NCBI RefSeq assembly: GCF_000380965.1
Contig: NZ_KB905555.1
Span: 9,338 to 73,337, forward strand
Direction of reading: 5' to 3'
DNA from: Paenibacillus ginsengihumi DSM 21568
Lineage (GTDB): Bacteria; Bacillota; Bacilli; Paenibacillales; NBRC-103111
DNA length: 64,000 nt
Part shown: in pieces, positions 43,349 to 52,393 of the stretch
How the letters are laid out: each line of letters begins with the position of its first letter
Numbering within the stretch: the stretch's first letter is position 1
Made by a program: the position numbers and the translations under genes
Notes under the pieces: model-generated
What the model was told of the DNA's origin: nothing
Seen by the model: the letters and a program-made list of their open reading frames with translations, nothing else
Databases searched by the model: none

Positions 43349-44827
43349 TTAGTCGCCTCCTGTCTGCAGTCGCTTAAAGAAAAGCGGGTCCGGTATCGTA
43401 TAGCCGACGGGCAGCTTGCCCGCAAGCTCGCTCCATTCGCGGTTGAAAAAAACGGTGCACGTCTCGAACCGGAACAAGTCGGCCGGCATACGTCCGGCGC
43501 GTCCGCCGGGCCGGGCTTCTGCGGCATCGGCAAGCTGCGCAGGCTGCGGCGGTGGATCGGCGTGCCGCTGCGCCGCGATGGCCTTCTCGTACACTTGCAA
43601 GGTGCGCCCGCCGAGCCGCTTGACGGACCATTGCCGCACGCCGTACGCTTTGGCCTGCTCGCCCAGCCGTCGGCGAAGCTGCGCGTCGCCGAGCGCCAGG
43701 CTTAGCTTGCGGGCCAGATCGGCGCCGTTCGCCTTCTCGAACAGCAGGCCGGTCCTGCCGTGCTCGATCATTTCGGGAATGCCGCCGCCATTCGAGGCGA
43801 CGATCGCTTTGCCCGCGATCTGCGCTTCCATTACGGCATGCGGCAGATTGTCCTCGATGGAGGGCATAACCATCACGTCAGCCAATTTCAGGAGCGCGGG
43901 CACATCGGAGCGGTTGCCTGTGAACACGACGCGGTCCGCCACCCCCTGCTCCCGGCAATACGCCTCCAGCTCGCCGCGCAGCGGGCCATCGCCGACGATC
44001 CAGCACATGAAATCGTCGCGGCTCTCCTTCAGGATGCCGAGCGCGGCGATCAGCGTCGCATGCCCCTTCTCGACGCCGAGCCGGGCCGGGCAGAGGATCA
44101 CGAGCCGGCCGGATGCCGGGGGCACCGGAGACTCCGGCGCGTCGTTCATGCGGCCAAGGAATGCGCCCGCATCCATGCCGTAAGGGACGACGGCCGTCAG
44201 CTTCGCGGCGGGCACGCCGAAGCTGTGGCGCAGCTCGTCCCACAGCCAGCGGGACGTGGCGATCACGCAGTCGGCCGAAGCCGTCCCGTAGTGCTCCTCC
44301 GCCGCGATATATGACCATCTCAGGCCGCTGGTGTCAGTTGCCTCTCCGGAAAGCCGGTGCACGCTGGCCAGCAGGCCTTGCAGCGTATAGATGAGCGGCA
44401 CGCGGGCCGGCTTGACGCGGCTTAAGGCGCGGGTCGAGACGATATCGTGAGTATGGATGATATCATACGCCTCCAAATCGAAGCACGCCGCCGCCAGCTC
44501 GAACGTATACCGCTCGATCTCCCGCATCCGAATCCAATGATCGACATGCGGCAGCTCGCGGTCATAGTATCCGTTAATTTCGCCGTACACGTTGTCCCTG
44601 AGCCGCGATTTGACGATCGACCGGCCATCCCGGCCAGGGTCGCCGCTCTGCACATGCAGCCGCCGCATGCCGGAATCGTGAGCCAGCAGGTCGACCCGGT
44701 GGCCGCGGCGCTCCAGCTCTTTTCTCAGCAATTGGAGATAAGTATTGACGCCGCCCACATGCGGCATAGGCCAATAAGTCGCTAGCAAAATGTTCAGGCG
44801 AATCCATCTCCTTCCTGCAGCCGGCAA
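43349..44827 (-). CDS. Glycosyltransferase family 4
   Basis: A GT-B fold glycosyltransferase of about 490 residues. The N-terminal acceptor half begins LNILLATYWPMPHVGGVNTYLQ. The donor half has GRLVILCPARLGVEKGH and the nucleotide-sugar motif EDNLPHAVMEAQIAGKAIVASNGGGIPEMI. A C-terminal tail of about 90 residues (from about 400) is unrelated to the fold. Start is uncertain: TTG 44827 is the outer choice with a poor RBS, whereas AAGGAG is placed 10 bases before CTG 44797, which begins exactly at the family N-terminus. Probably co-transcribed with the sulfotransferase. Confidence 0.88.
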   Translation of the reverse strand: MPAAGRRWIRLNILLATYWPMPHVGGVNTYLQLLRKELERRGHRVDLLAHDSGMRRLHVQSGDPGRDGRSIVKSRLRDNVYGEINGYYDRELPHVDHWIRMREIERYTFELAAACFDLEAYDIIHTHDIVSTRALSRVKPARVPLIYTLQGLLASVHRLSGEATDTSGLRWSYIAAEEHYGTASADCVIATSRWLWDELRHSFGVPAAKLTAVVPYGMDAGAFLGRMNDAPESPVPPASGRLVILCPARLGVEKGHATLIAALGILKESRDDFMCWIVGDGPLRGELEAYCREQGVADRVVFTGNRSDVPALLKLADVMVMPSIEDNLPHAVMEAQIAGKAIVASNGGGIPEMIEHGRTGLLFEKANGADLARKLSLALGDAQLRRRLGEQAKAYGVRQWSVKRLGGRTLQVYEKAIAAQRHADPPPQPAQLADAAEARPGGRAGRMPADLFRFETCTVFFNREWSELAGKLPVGYTIPDPLFFKRLQTGGD

Positions 44828-44895
44828 GGCTTGCCCTATATCGTATGCCGGACGATTCTATAAGGTTATCAACGCTCCGCTCATTTTTCATAGAC

Positions 44896-44985
44896 TTCTA
44901 TGACGAGCGGAGCCTTCGTCATCGGTCGTCACCTTCGGTGCCTGAAAATTCGCCGGAGGGTTCCGTCCTATTTTTCAAGATAGCG
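44896..44985 (+). repeat. Dispersed repeat family C, copy 2
   Basis: CTATGACGAGCGGAGCCTTCG, TCATCGGTCGTCACCTTCGG, CTGAAAATTCGCCGG and CCTATTTTTCAAGATAG. It matches 52287-52377 closely. It lies upstream of the glycosyltransferase start and ends where a family B tail begins. Confidence 0.8.
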
Positions 44986-45060
44986 TTTGTCGCCAGCGTT
45001 GCAGATTCGGAAGCTTCGATGGGAGAGCAGGAAGGGCGGCTTAGGAAGGAGCAGCGGGCT
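44985..45060 (+). repeat. Dispersed repeat family B, partial 3' tail
   Basis: GCGTTTGTCGCCAGCGTTGC, AGATTCGGAAGCTT and GGAAGGAGCAGC match the right end and right flank of the copy at 35031. Only the tail is present, fused directly to family C. The rest of the 500-base gap (to 45331) holds the sulfate operon promoter. Confidence 0.65.
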
Positions 45061-45092
45061 TAATTTCTTTTTGACAAAATGCATCCGATTCG

Positions 45093-45122
45093 TTGACAGA
45101 AATGCCCATAGGCTAATATACT
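45093..45122 (+). promoter_or_regulatory. Candidate promoter of the sulfate operon
   Basis: TTGACA at 45093-45098 and TATACT at 45117-45122, 18-base spacing. A 210-base leader separates it from the cysP start. I looked for an S-box (SAM riboswitch) core in the leader and did not see one. Confidence 0.5.
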
Positions 45123-45331
45123 GCGAACTAATAAAACCGAGTATGCGCATCGGAAATAATGGTAACTGGTCCACCGGATATACCGGAGACGGGTTATGCC
45201 GCTGATTGCCGCAGATGACGGCGATGAGCCCGATTTCATACTTGCCGGACCCTTGTTCCTGCCGGCGGAACGGATGCGGTCCACCATCGCTTACGAGCTT
45301 ACTTCATCCATTACAAGGGGAGAATAGAAAA

Positions 45332-46426
45332 ATGAACCATTCCTTATCTGCAACACTTCGCACGATTGGCAAACGGGCCTTCCTGCCGCTCGTCGCGGCT
45401 TCTCTGCTCTCGCTGACCGCTTGCGGTGGCGCTGTGAGCGGCGGCGATGCGACTCCGGCTGCGGGAGGCGGCCAGACGCAGGCGAAGCCGGTCGAGCTGC
45501 TGAATGTGTCATACGATCCGACCCGCGAGCTGTACCAGGAATTCAATCAGGCGTTCGCCGCCCATTGGAAGGAGAAAACCGGTCAAACCGTCGCTTTCAA
45601 GCAATCGCACGGCGGCTCGGGCAAGCAGGGGCGCTCGGTCATCGACGGTCTGGAGGCGGATGTCGTCACGCTGGCGCTGGCCTACGACATCGATGCGATC
45701 CAGGAAGCGGGACTGCTGCAGGAGGGCTGGCAGAGCAGGCTGGAGCATAACAGCTCGCCGTATACGTCGACCATCGTATTTCTCGTGAAGAAGGGCAACC
45801 CGAAAGGGATCAAGGATTGGGACGATCTGATCAAGCCGGGCGTGCAGGTGATCACCCCGAATCCGAAGACGTCGGGCGGCGCCCGCTGGAACTATCTCGC
45901 CGCTTACGGATATGCCTACAAGAAGAACAACAACGACGAGGCCAAAGCGAAGGAGTTCGTAGGGCAGCTGTTCAAGAATGTGCCGGTGCTCGACTCCGGC
46001 GCCCGCGACGCGACGACGACGTTCGTGCAGCGCGGCATCGGCGACGTGCTGCTGGCCTGGGAGAACGAGGCGTTCCTGTCGATCAAGGAATTCGGCGACG
46101 ACAAGTTCGAGATCGTCGTGCCTTCGGTCAGCGTGCTGGCGGAGCCGCCGGTCGCCGTCGTCGACAAGGTGGTCGACAAGAAGGGGACGCGCGAGGTGGC
46201 CCAGGCGTATCTTGAGTATTTGTATTCCGAGGAAGGCCAGACGATCGCCGCCAAAAACTATTACCGTCCGCGGCTTGCAGCCGTCGCGCAGAAATTCGAA
46301 AGCCAGTTCCCGAAGGTCAACCTGTTCACGGTGGACGACGAGCCGTTCGGCGGCTGGCAGAAGACGCAAAAAACGCATTTTGCCGACGGGGGCGTATTTG
46401 ACCAAATCTACAAGCCGTCCAATTGA
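45332..46426 (+). CDS. cysP: Sulfate ABC transporter binding lipoprotein
   Basis: A 364-residue sulfate/thiosulfate-binding lipoprotein, lipobox LTAC near residue 30. Family signatures are [29 protein letters not shown] and [19 protein letters not shown], which line the oxyanion site, and the C-terminal [27 protein letters not shown] precedes ATG 45332. It is the first gene of a sulfate uptake operon. It may be called sbp in other annotations. Confidence 0.95.
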   Translation: MNHSLSATLRTIGKRAFLPLVAASLLSLTACGGAVSGGDATPAAGGGQTQAKPVELLNVSYDPTRELYQEFNQAFAAHWKEKTGQTVAFKQSHGGSGKQGRSVIDGLEADVVTLALAYDIDAIQEAGLLQEGWQSRLEHNSSPYTSTIVFLVKKGNPKGIKDWDDLIKPGVQVITPNPKTSGGARWNYLAAYGYAYKKNNNDEAKAKEFVGQLFKNVPVLDSGARDATTTFVQRGIGDVLLAWENEAFLSIKEFGDDKFEIVVPSVSVLAEPPVAVVDKVVDKKGTREVAQAYLEYLYSEEGQTIAAKNYYRPRLAAVAQKFESQFPKVNLFTVDDEPFGGWQKTQKTHFADGGVFDQIYKPSN

Positions 46427-46453
46427 GCGGAGCGGCAGGGAGAGTAGAAGCGT

Positions 46454-47293
46454 ATGACCGCAAAAGCTTGGAAAGAGCGCAGTATTTTACCCGGATTCGG
46501 ACTGACGATGGGTTTTACTGTCCTGTACTTGAGTTTGATCGTGCTGTTCCCGCTGTCGGCCGTCTTCATCAAGACGTCGGGAATGACATGGGAGCAGTTT
46601 TGGCTGACGGTAACCGACCCCAGAGTTTTGGCGTCGTACAAAGTCAGCTTCGGCACCGCCTTGGGCGCGGCGCTGATCAATGCCGTTTTCGGCTTTGTCG
46701 TCGCCTGGGTGCTCGTGCGCTACTCGTTCCCGGGGCGCAAGCTGATCGACGCACTCGTCGATCTGCCCTTCGCCCTGCCGACGGCGGTGGCGGGCATCGC
46801 CCTGACTACGATCTATTCGCAGAACGGCTGGGTCGGCAGCTTGCTGGAGCCGTACGGCATCCGCATCGCGTTCACGCCGCTTGGCATCATGCTCGCCTTG
46901 ACCTTCATCGGCATGCCGTTCGTCGTCCGCACGCTGCAGCCCGTCATTGAGGAGCTGGAGAAGGACGTCGAGGAGGCGGCCGTCAGCCTCGGCGCAGGGC
47001 GCTGGCGCACGTTCCGCCGGGTGATTTTCCCGCAGCTGCTGCCGGCGCTTCTCACCGGATTCACGCTGGCCTTCGCCCGCTCGATCGGGGAATACGGCTC
47101 CGTCGTCTTCATCTCCGGCAACATGCCGATGAAGACGGAGATCGCGCCGCTCATGATCATGACGAAGCTCGAGCAGTACGACTACGCCGGCGCAACCGCT
47201 GTCGCTCTGGTCATGCTCGTCATCTCGTTCCTGCTGCTGCTTATCATCAACTATTTGCAATGGCGGGCGAACCGCCATACGCAGACCGCATAG
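46454..47293 (+). CDS. cysT: Sulfate ABC transporter permease CysT
   Basis: A 279-residue membrane permease of the sulfate/molybdate group. Six helices are visible starting at residue 13. The EAA loop reads [27 protein letters not shown], and [16 protein letters not shown] follows, a hallmark of CysT/CysU. It starts 27 bases after cysP and is followed by cysW after 18 bases. Confidence 0.95.
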   Translation: MTAKAWKERSILPGFGLTMGFTVLYLSLIVLFPLSAVFIKTSGMTWEQFWLTVTDPRVLASYKVSFGTALGAALINAVFGFVVAWVLVRYSFPGRKLIDALVDLPFALPTAVAGIALTTIYSQNGWVGSLLEPYGIRIAFTPLGIMLALTFIGMPFVVRTLQPVIEELEKDVEEAAVSLGAGRWRTFRRVIFPQLLPALLTGFTLAFARSIGEYGSVVFISGNMPMKTEIAPLMIMTKLEQYDYAGATAVALVMLVISFLLLLIINYLQWRANRHTQTA

Positions 47294-47311
47294 GAAGGAG
47301 AGAACGACATC

Positions 47312-48199
47312 ATGGCCGGTTACGTAACGACTGCCGTCAAAGCCGCCCCGAAGGCGGCCGCGAGGCCCCGCCATATCAGCGAGCCGCGCGCCGTGCAGTG
47401 GATATTGACCGCTGTCGCGCTGCTGTTTCTCGGTTTTCTGCTGGTGCTGCCGCTCGTATCGGTGTTCGTCGAAGCGTTTCGCAAAGGCGTCGAGGTGTAC
47501 ACCGCCGCATTGACCGAGCCGGACGCCCGGGCGGCGATCCGCCTTACGCTGACCGTCGCCGCCATCTCCGTGCCGATGAATCTCGTCTTCGGCTTGGCGG
47601 CCGCCTGGGCGATAACCAAGTTCCGCTTCAAGGGCAAAAATGTGCTGATCACCTTGATCGATCTGCCGTTCGCCGTCTCGCCAGTCATTTCCGGCCTCGT
47701 CTATGTGCTGCTGTTCGGAGCGCAGGGATGGTTCGGGCCGTGGCTGCAGGAACACGATATCAAAATTATTTTCGCGCTGCCCGGCATCGTGCTGGCGACC
47801 GTCTTTGTCACTTTCCCCTTCGTCGCGCGGGAGCTGATTCCACTCATGCAGGCGCAGGGCACGCAGGAGGAGGAAGCGGCGGTGACGCTTGGCGCAAGCG
47901 GCTGGCGCATCTTCTGGAAGGTCACCTTGCCGAGCGTCAAATGGGGACTGCTGTACGGCATCATTTTGTGCAACGCCAGGGCGATGGGGGAATTCGGCGC
48001 CGTCTCCGTCGTCTCGGGGCATATTCGCGGCGAGACCAATACGCTGCCGCTGCATATTCAAATTTTGTACAACGAGTACAATTTCGCCGGCGCATTCGCG
48101 GCCGCTTCGCTGCTGGTGCTGCTCGCGCTCGTCACGCTGGTCGTCAAAAGCGTGGTCGAATGGAAATATAACCGGGAACATAGCCGGAAGGGAGAATGA
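47312..48199 (+). CDS. cysW: Sulfate ABC transporter permease CysW
   Basis: A 295-residue permease paired with CysT. The EAA loop reads EEEAAVTLGASGWRIFWKVTLPSVKWGLLYG, and RAMGEFGAVSVVSGHIRGETNTLPL is the CysW signature. AAGGAGAGAACGAC precedes the ATG. Its stop codon overlaps the start of cysA by ATGA, so translation is coupled. Confidence 0.95.
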   Translation: MAGYVTTAVKAAPKAAARPRHISEPRAVQWILTAVALLFLGFLLVLPLVSVFVEAFRKGVEVYTAALTEPDARAAIRLTLTVAAISVPMNLVFGLAAAWAITKFRFKGKNVLITLIDLPFAVSPVISGLVYVLLFGAQGWFGPWLQEHDIKIIFALPGIVLATVFVTFPFVARELIPLMQAQGTQEEEAAVTLGASGWRIFWKVTLPSVKWGLLYGIILCNARAMGEFGAVSVVSGHIRGETNTLPLHIQILYNEYNFAGAFAAASLLVLLALVTLVVKSVVEWKYNREHSRKGE

Positions 48200-49266
48200 G
48201 CTCTATGCATATTGTTGCCGAACACTTGACAAAAAGCTTTGGCCGCTTCCAGGCGACCCGGGACGTCAGCTTCGAGGTGGAGAGCGGGAAGCTCGTCGGT
48301 CTGCTGGGGCCGAGCGGCGGAGGCAAGACGACGATTTTGCGGATGCTCGCCGGACTGGAGGAGCCCGATTCCGGCGTCATTCGTTTTGACGGGCGCATAG
48401 TCAACCAGCAGCCTCCCCGCGAGCGGGGCATCGGCTTTGTGTTTCAAAACTACGCCTTGTTCCGCCATATGAGCGTATGGGATAATATCGCCTTCGGGCT
48501 GACGGTGCAGAAGCGAACGAAGGCGCAGATCAAGGAGCGTGTCGGCGAGCTGATCGAGCTGACCGGCCTAAGCGGGCTGGAGCGCCGGCTGCCGCACCAG
48601 CTGTCCGGCGGCCAGCGGCAGCGGGTCGCCTTCGCCCGGGCGCTGGCGCCTGAGCCGCAGCTATTGCTGCTCGACGAGCCGTTCGCGGCGATCGACGCCA
48701 AGGTTCGCAAGGAGCTGAGGACGTGGCTGAAGGAGACGATTGCCCGGGTCGGGATTACGACGATCTTTGTCACGCACGATCAGGAGGAGGCGGTCGAGGT
48801 GGCCGACCGGATCATGATCATCCATCAGGGCCGGCTCGAGCAGCACGGCACGCCGCTCGACATCTACAAGCACCCGCAGACGCCGTTCGTCGCCGGCTTT
48901 ATCGGCGAATCCGTGCAGCTGGACGACGCCTCGCGGCTGAGAGGCTTCGCGGAAGACGCGCCGGCAAGCGCCAGGGCGATCGTTCGGCCGGAATTTCTCG
49001 AGATCGGCCGGCAGGCGGAAATTTCGCATCCGTCCGCGGCCGAGCGGGGCACCGTCGCCAGCGTCTATTTCCGCGGCACGTACTGGCAGGTGGAGGTCGA
49101 GACGGAAGCCGGCCGGCTGCTTGGCCACCGCTCGCTGGAGCAGCCCGAGCTGCATCCCGGCGACGAGGTGCTCGTGCTTATACACCGGCTGTACCTGTAC
49201 AACGATCAGGGCCACAAGACACTCGAAAATCGGCTGAAATTCGATCCGCTTCCGGTGCATATTTAA
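48196..49266 (+). CDS. cysA: Sulfate ABC transporter ATP-binding protein
   Basis: A 356-residue ATPase with Walker A GPSGGGKTT (38-46), Q-loop GFVFQNYALF, signature [15 protein letters not shown] (about 135-149), Walker B LLLLDEPF and a C-terminal TOBE-like regulatory domain (about 240-356). It energises the CysT/CysW channel. The ATG at 48196 overlaps the cysW stop; a second ATG nine bases on is possible. Last gene of the sulfate operon proper. Confidence 0.95.
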   Translation: MSSMHIVAEHLTKSFGRFQATRDVSFEVESGKLVGLLGPSGGGKTTILRMLAGLEEPDSGVIRFDGRIVNQQPPRERGIGFVFQNYALFRHMSVWDNIAFGLTVQKRTKAQIKERVGELIELTGLSGLERRLPHQLSGGQRQRVAFARALAPEPQLLLLDEPFAAIDAKVRKELRTWLKETIARVGITTIFVTHDQEEAVEVADRIMIIHQGRLEQHGTPLDIYKHPQTPFVAGFIGESVQLDDASRLRGFAEDAPASARAIVRPEFLEIGRQAEISHPSAAERGTVASVYFRGTYWQVEVETEAGRLLGHRSLEQPELHPGDEVLVLIHRLYLYNDQGHKTLENRLKFDPLPVHI

Positions 49267-49362
49267 CTTGGGGGGAAGCATCCGGCCGGGCCGGAGGCCG
49301 ATTACCGAAAGCCGCCCTTCGCTTTCATACTTTTTTAACGTTAAGAAAGGGGATAGTGGTCC

Positions 49363-50196
49363 ATGGAGCATGCGATAACGATTCGAAGCGGCGATACGAA
49401 TTTGGCGGCGACGCTTCATTATCCGGAGGAAGACGCCGGGAATAGCTCGCCAGCGCGGCAGGAGCGGTATCCGATCGTCATCGTTTGCCACGGCTTTGTC
49501 GGCAACCGGATCGGCGTCGACCGGCTGTTCGTCAAGGCCGCCCGCGAGCTGAGCCGCCATGGTTATATGGTGCTGCGGTTCGATTACGGCGGCTGCGGCG
49601 AAAGCACCGGCGACTACGGAGCGGGCGGGCTCGATGCGATGATCGAGCAGACGCGCCATGCGATCGACTACGCGCTGGACATCGACTGCGTCGATCCGCA
49701 GCGTGTCATACTGCTTGGCCACAGCCTCGGCGGCGCGGTTGCGATTCTGACCGCCGCGCGGGACAAACGGGTCCGGACGCTCGTGCTGTGGGCGGCGGTC
49801 GCCCATCCGCTGAGCGACATCATCAAGATTACCGGCCGCAAAGTATATGAGGACGCGCAGAAGAACGGCGCGGCGGACTATCTCGGCTACCGCTTCCAGC
49901 CGGCGTTCTTCGAATCGCTGGCCCGCCATCAGCCTTACGAGCAGCTGCGCAAATTCAACGGCGACGTGCTGCTCGTTCACGGCACGAACGATCAGGTGAT
50001 TCCGACGGATTACTGCTTTTTGTATCAAAAGCTGTTCTGGATGAGGCACCAGGGACAGTGCGACAAAGAGGTTATTTTCCAGGCGGACCATACGTTTTCC
50101 ACTGCCGATGCGACGGGGCAGCTGCTGAAGGCGACAAAGGATTGGCTGCAAAATATCGACCGGCGCAGAATCGAATGGAACGACTGGATCATATAA
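49363..50196 (+). CDS. Alpha/beta hydrolase
   Basis: A 277-residue serine hydrolase of the alpha/beta fold: oxyanion region VCHGFVGNRI, nucleophile S121 in LLGHSLGGA, acidic residue in LLVHGTNDQVIP and catalytic His in FQADHTFS. The family includes esterases and acyl hydrolases related to cinnamoyl esterase. The reason for its place between the sulfate and sulfonate transport genes is unknown; it might release a sulfur- or sulfonate-containing compound from an ester. AAGAAAGGGG precedes the ATG. It is 97 bases from cysA. Confidence 0.88.
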   Translation: MEHAITIRSGDTNLAATLHYPEEDAGNSSPARQERYPIVIVCHGFVGNRIGVDRLFVKAARELSRHGYMVLRFDYGGCGESTGDYGAGGLDAMIEQTRHAIDYALDIDCVDPQRVILLGHSLGGAVAILTAARDKRVRTLVLWAAVAHPLSDIIKITGRKVYEDAQKNGAADYLGYRFQPAFFESLARHQPYEQLRKFNGDVLLVHGTNDQVIPTDYCFLYQKLFWMRHQGQCDKEVIFQADHTFSTADATGQLLKATKDWLQNIDRRRIEWNDWII

Positions 50197-50224
50197 CAAC
50201 GACCATTTCCGGGAGGGACGTCAA

Positions 50225-50425
50225 ATGGCTAAGCCGCTTCGCGTTGACGAGTTATGGAATGACCGCATCGTTCAAAGCTTGAACGGATTGGAATACGGCA
50301 GCGTCCAAATTGTCGTGCATGACGGGCGCATTGTGCAGATTGAGCGGACCGAACGCAAACGGTTCGAGGCCGAAGCGGCGCGCAGGAATGCGGCGAACAT
50401 TCAGCCGCGCAGCGCGTCCAACTGA
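50225..50425 (+). CDS. YezD family (DUF2292) small protein
   Basis: A 66-residue protein whose core, SLNGLEYGSVQIVVHDGRIVQIERTE, is the DUF2292/YezD signature: a short helix followed by a beta hairpin ending QIE(K/R)TE. Such proteins are frequently found next to sulfate-assimilation genes and are suspected of a role there, without known biochemistry. GGGAGGGACGTCAA precedes the ATG. Its place between the cys and ssu sets supports the sulfur link. Confidence 0.88.
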   Translation: MAKPLRVDELWNDRIVQSLNGLEYGSVQIVVHDGRIVQIERTERKRFEAEAARRNAANIQPRSASN

Positions 50426-50597
50426 AGCTGGGCTAAGGTCGACCGGAACGCCGGAGACTTCCCGCAGAGCCGGAGCTAACTTCGCAAGAAGACAGGCTCC
50501 CTGCGCGAGGTCTCTTTTTTGTTAGTTGGAACGGTCGCCTCGTCGTTAGGCGAGTTGCCATTCATTAAACATACTATTCACAGGGGAGATGTAGGTT

Positions 50598-51170
50598 ATG
50601 CCTTATATCGCTGCAATTTCAGGAAGCCCGACGGAGACGTCGCGGCTGAACGGCCTTTTGCACGAGATTCGACACGCTGCTTTGTCCGCGGGATGGACCT
50701 ATAACGAGATTCAGGTTCGCTTGCTGCCGCCGGAAGATTTGATCTACGCCCGTTTTGACAGTCCGGCCATTGTGGAAGCGAACCGGCTTGTGGCGGAAGC
50801 GGATGCGGTCGTTGTGGCGACTCCGATCTACAAGGCCTCCTATACCGGCGTACTGAAGACGTTTCTCGATCTGATTCCGCAGAAGGGGCTGGAAGGCAAA
50901 ATCGTTCTGCCGCTGGCCATCGGCGGCACGATCGCGCACCTGCTCGCGCTGGACTATGCGCTGAAGCCGGTGCTCGCCGCGCTCGGCGCAAGGCACATTG
51001 TCTCCGGCGTCTATGCGCAGGAGTCGCAGGTGACCCGCCTGGAAGGAGGCGGCTTCGCGCTGGCGGACGACCTGGCGGAGCGGCTGCGGGCGGCGGCGGA
51101 CGAATGGCTGGCCGCCGCGGGCAGAGCGGCTTCGTTCCGCGCGGCGGCGAAGGAAGGTGCCGCCGGATGA
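50598..51170 (+). CDS. ssuE: NADPH-dependent FMN reductase SsuE
   Basis: A 190-residue flavodoxin-fold reductase with the FMN-phosphate loop ISGSPTETSRL (residues 7-17) and the conserved TPIYKASYTGVLKTFLDL that lines the flavin in SsuE. It supplies reduced FMN to the monooxygenase SsuD. CAGGGGAGATG precedes the ATG. Its stop overlaps the ssuA start by ATGA, so it heads a coupled sulfonate operon. A short stretch before it (50426-50597) shows only a weak hairpin near 50490-50520. Confidence 0.93.
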   Translation: MPYIAAISGSPTETSRLNGLLHEIRHAALSAGWTYNEIQVRLLPPEDLIYARFDSPAIVEANRLVAEADAVVVATPIYKASYTGVLKTFLDLIPQKGLEGKIVLPLAIGGTIAHLLALDYALKPVLAALGARHIVSGVYAQESQVTRLEGGGFALADDLAERLRAAADEWLAAAGRAASFRAAAKEGAAG

Positions 51171-52183
51171 GCCGGAGACGCAGCCGCCAGCGGCGGCTCG
51201 GGCTATCCTGGCTGCTGCTCGCCGGCTTGACGCTCCTCGCCGCCGGCTGCGGCAGTTCCGCCGCGCCCGACGGGGATGCGGCTAACAAAGCGGCCTCCGG
51301 CGGGGCCAAGGAGGAAGCGAACGCTGTCCGCATCGGGTATCAGAAATACGGGACGGTCAATTTCCTCCGGGCGCAGGGCAAGCTGGATCAGCAGCTCCAG
51401 GACGCCGGCTATACGGTCTCTTGGACGGAATTTCCCGGCGGCCCCCAGCTGTTGGAGGCGCTAAACGTCGGCAGCATTGATATCGGCCATACGGGCGAAG
51501 CGCCGCCCATCTTCGCCCAGGCGGCCGGGGCTCCGCTCGTTTATCTTGCGCACGAGCCGCCAAGCCCGCGCGGCGAGGGGATATTGGTGCCGGCTTCGTC
51601 GGACATTCAGAGCGTCAAAGATTTGAAGGGCAAAAAGGTGGCGCTCAACAAAGGCTCCAACGTGCATTATTTGCTCGTCAAGCTGCTGGAGGCGGCCGGG
51701 CTGTCCTACGAGGATGTGGAGACGGCTTTCCTGCCGCCGGCCGACGCCCGGGCCGCTTTCGAGAGGGGCAGCGTCGATGCCTGGGTCATCTGGGACCCGT
51801 TCTACGCGGCAGCGCAGAACGGCGCGAAGGCGCGCATCCTGGCCGATGGGGAAGGGATCGTATCGAACCACGAGTTTTATCTGGCTTCCCGCACCTTTGC
51901 CGAGCGGCATGGGGATGCCATCGAGCTGCTGCTGGATGAGCTGGAGCGGGTGGACGCATGGGCGCAGGCGAACCCGAGGGAGGCGGCCGAACTTCTCGCT
52001 CCGCAGCTCGGTATCGATGCCGATTCCCTGGAGCTGGCCGGAAAACGCAGAGGCTACGGCGTGCAGCCGATGGACGACAAGGTGATCGCCGAGCAGCAGC
52101 TGATCGCCGACACGTTTCACAGGCTCGGCCTCATTCCGAAGGCGATTGAGGTGCGGGATGCCGTGTTGAAAAAGGATAACTAG
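51167..52183 (+). CDS. ssuA: Aliphatic sulfonate-binding lipoprotein SsuA
   Basis: A 338-residue binding protein with an Arg-rich start, a hydrophobic segment and lipobox LAAGC near residue 25. The sulfonate-binding family pattern is clear: RIGYQKYGTVNFLRAQG, EFPGGPQLLEALNVGSIDIGHTGEAPPIFAQAAG, GKKVALNKGSNVHYLL and DAWVIWDPF. It captures alkanesulfonates for the SsuBC transporter. The start overlaps the ssuE stop. Confidence 0.94.
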   Translation: MSRRRSRQRRLGLSWLLLAGLTLLAAGCGSSAAPDGDAANKAASGGAKEEANAVRIGYQKYGTVNFLRAQGKLDQQLQDAGYTVSWTEFPGGPQLLEALNVGSIDIGHTGEAPPIFAQAAGAPLVYLAHEPPSPRGEGILVPASSDIQSVKDLKGKKVALNKGSNVHYLLVKLLEAAGLSYEDVETAFLPPADARAAFERGSVDAWVIWDPFYAAAQNGAKARILADGEGIVSNHEFYLASRTFAERHGDAIELLLDELERVDAWAQANPREAAELLAPQLGIDADSLELAGKRRGYGVQPMDDKVIAEQQLIADTFHRLGLIPKAIEVRDAVLKKDN

Positions 52184-52197
52184 TCTTCGTTAAGAGA

Positions 52198-52286
52198 CTC
52201 CTATGACGGCCGATTCCTTTTGTCATCGGTCGTCACCTGCGGGGTTGAAATTTTGTCGGCGGGTTATCGCCAAATTTTCAAAATAG
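52198..52286 (+). repeat. Dispersed repeat family C, copy 3 (tandem left)
   Basis: CTATGACGGCCGATTCCTTT, TGTCATCGGTCGTCACCTGC, GTTGAAATTTTGTCGG and CCAAATTTTCAAAATAG. It lies directly after ssuA and is followed without a gap by a second copy. The arms TTGAAATTT and AAATTTTCAA form a hairpin. Confidence 0.85.
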
Positions 52287-52377
52287 ACGCCTATGACGAA
52301 CGACTCCTTCGTCATCGGTCGTCACCTTCGGTATTGAAAAATTCGTCGGAGGAATCCCGTCCAATTTTTCAAGATAG
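52287..52377 (+). repeat. Dispersed repeat family C, copy 4 (tandem right)
   Basis: CCTATGACGAACGACTCC, TTCGTCATCGGTCGTCACC, TATTGAAAAATTCGTCGG and CCAATTTTTCAAGATAG. Two stems are available: ATGACGA with TCGTCAT, and TTGAAAAATT with AATTTTTCAA. The copy ends 16 bases before the ssuD start, so an ssuA-ssuD transcript would carry it just ahead of the ssuD RBS. Confidence 0.85.
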
Positions 52378-52393
52378 ATAGGAGCGATCAGTT

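Noticed and set aside
45147-45209. Possible 20-residue leader peptide ahead of cysP (MRIGNNGNW...)
   Set aside because: There is no RBS before its ATG and only one cysteine; no evidence for attenuation.
45123-45331. SAM (S-box) riboswitch in the cysP leader
   Set aside because: The leader was read for the conserved S-box core and the terminator/antiterminator pair; neither is visible.
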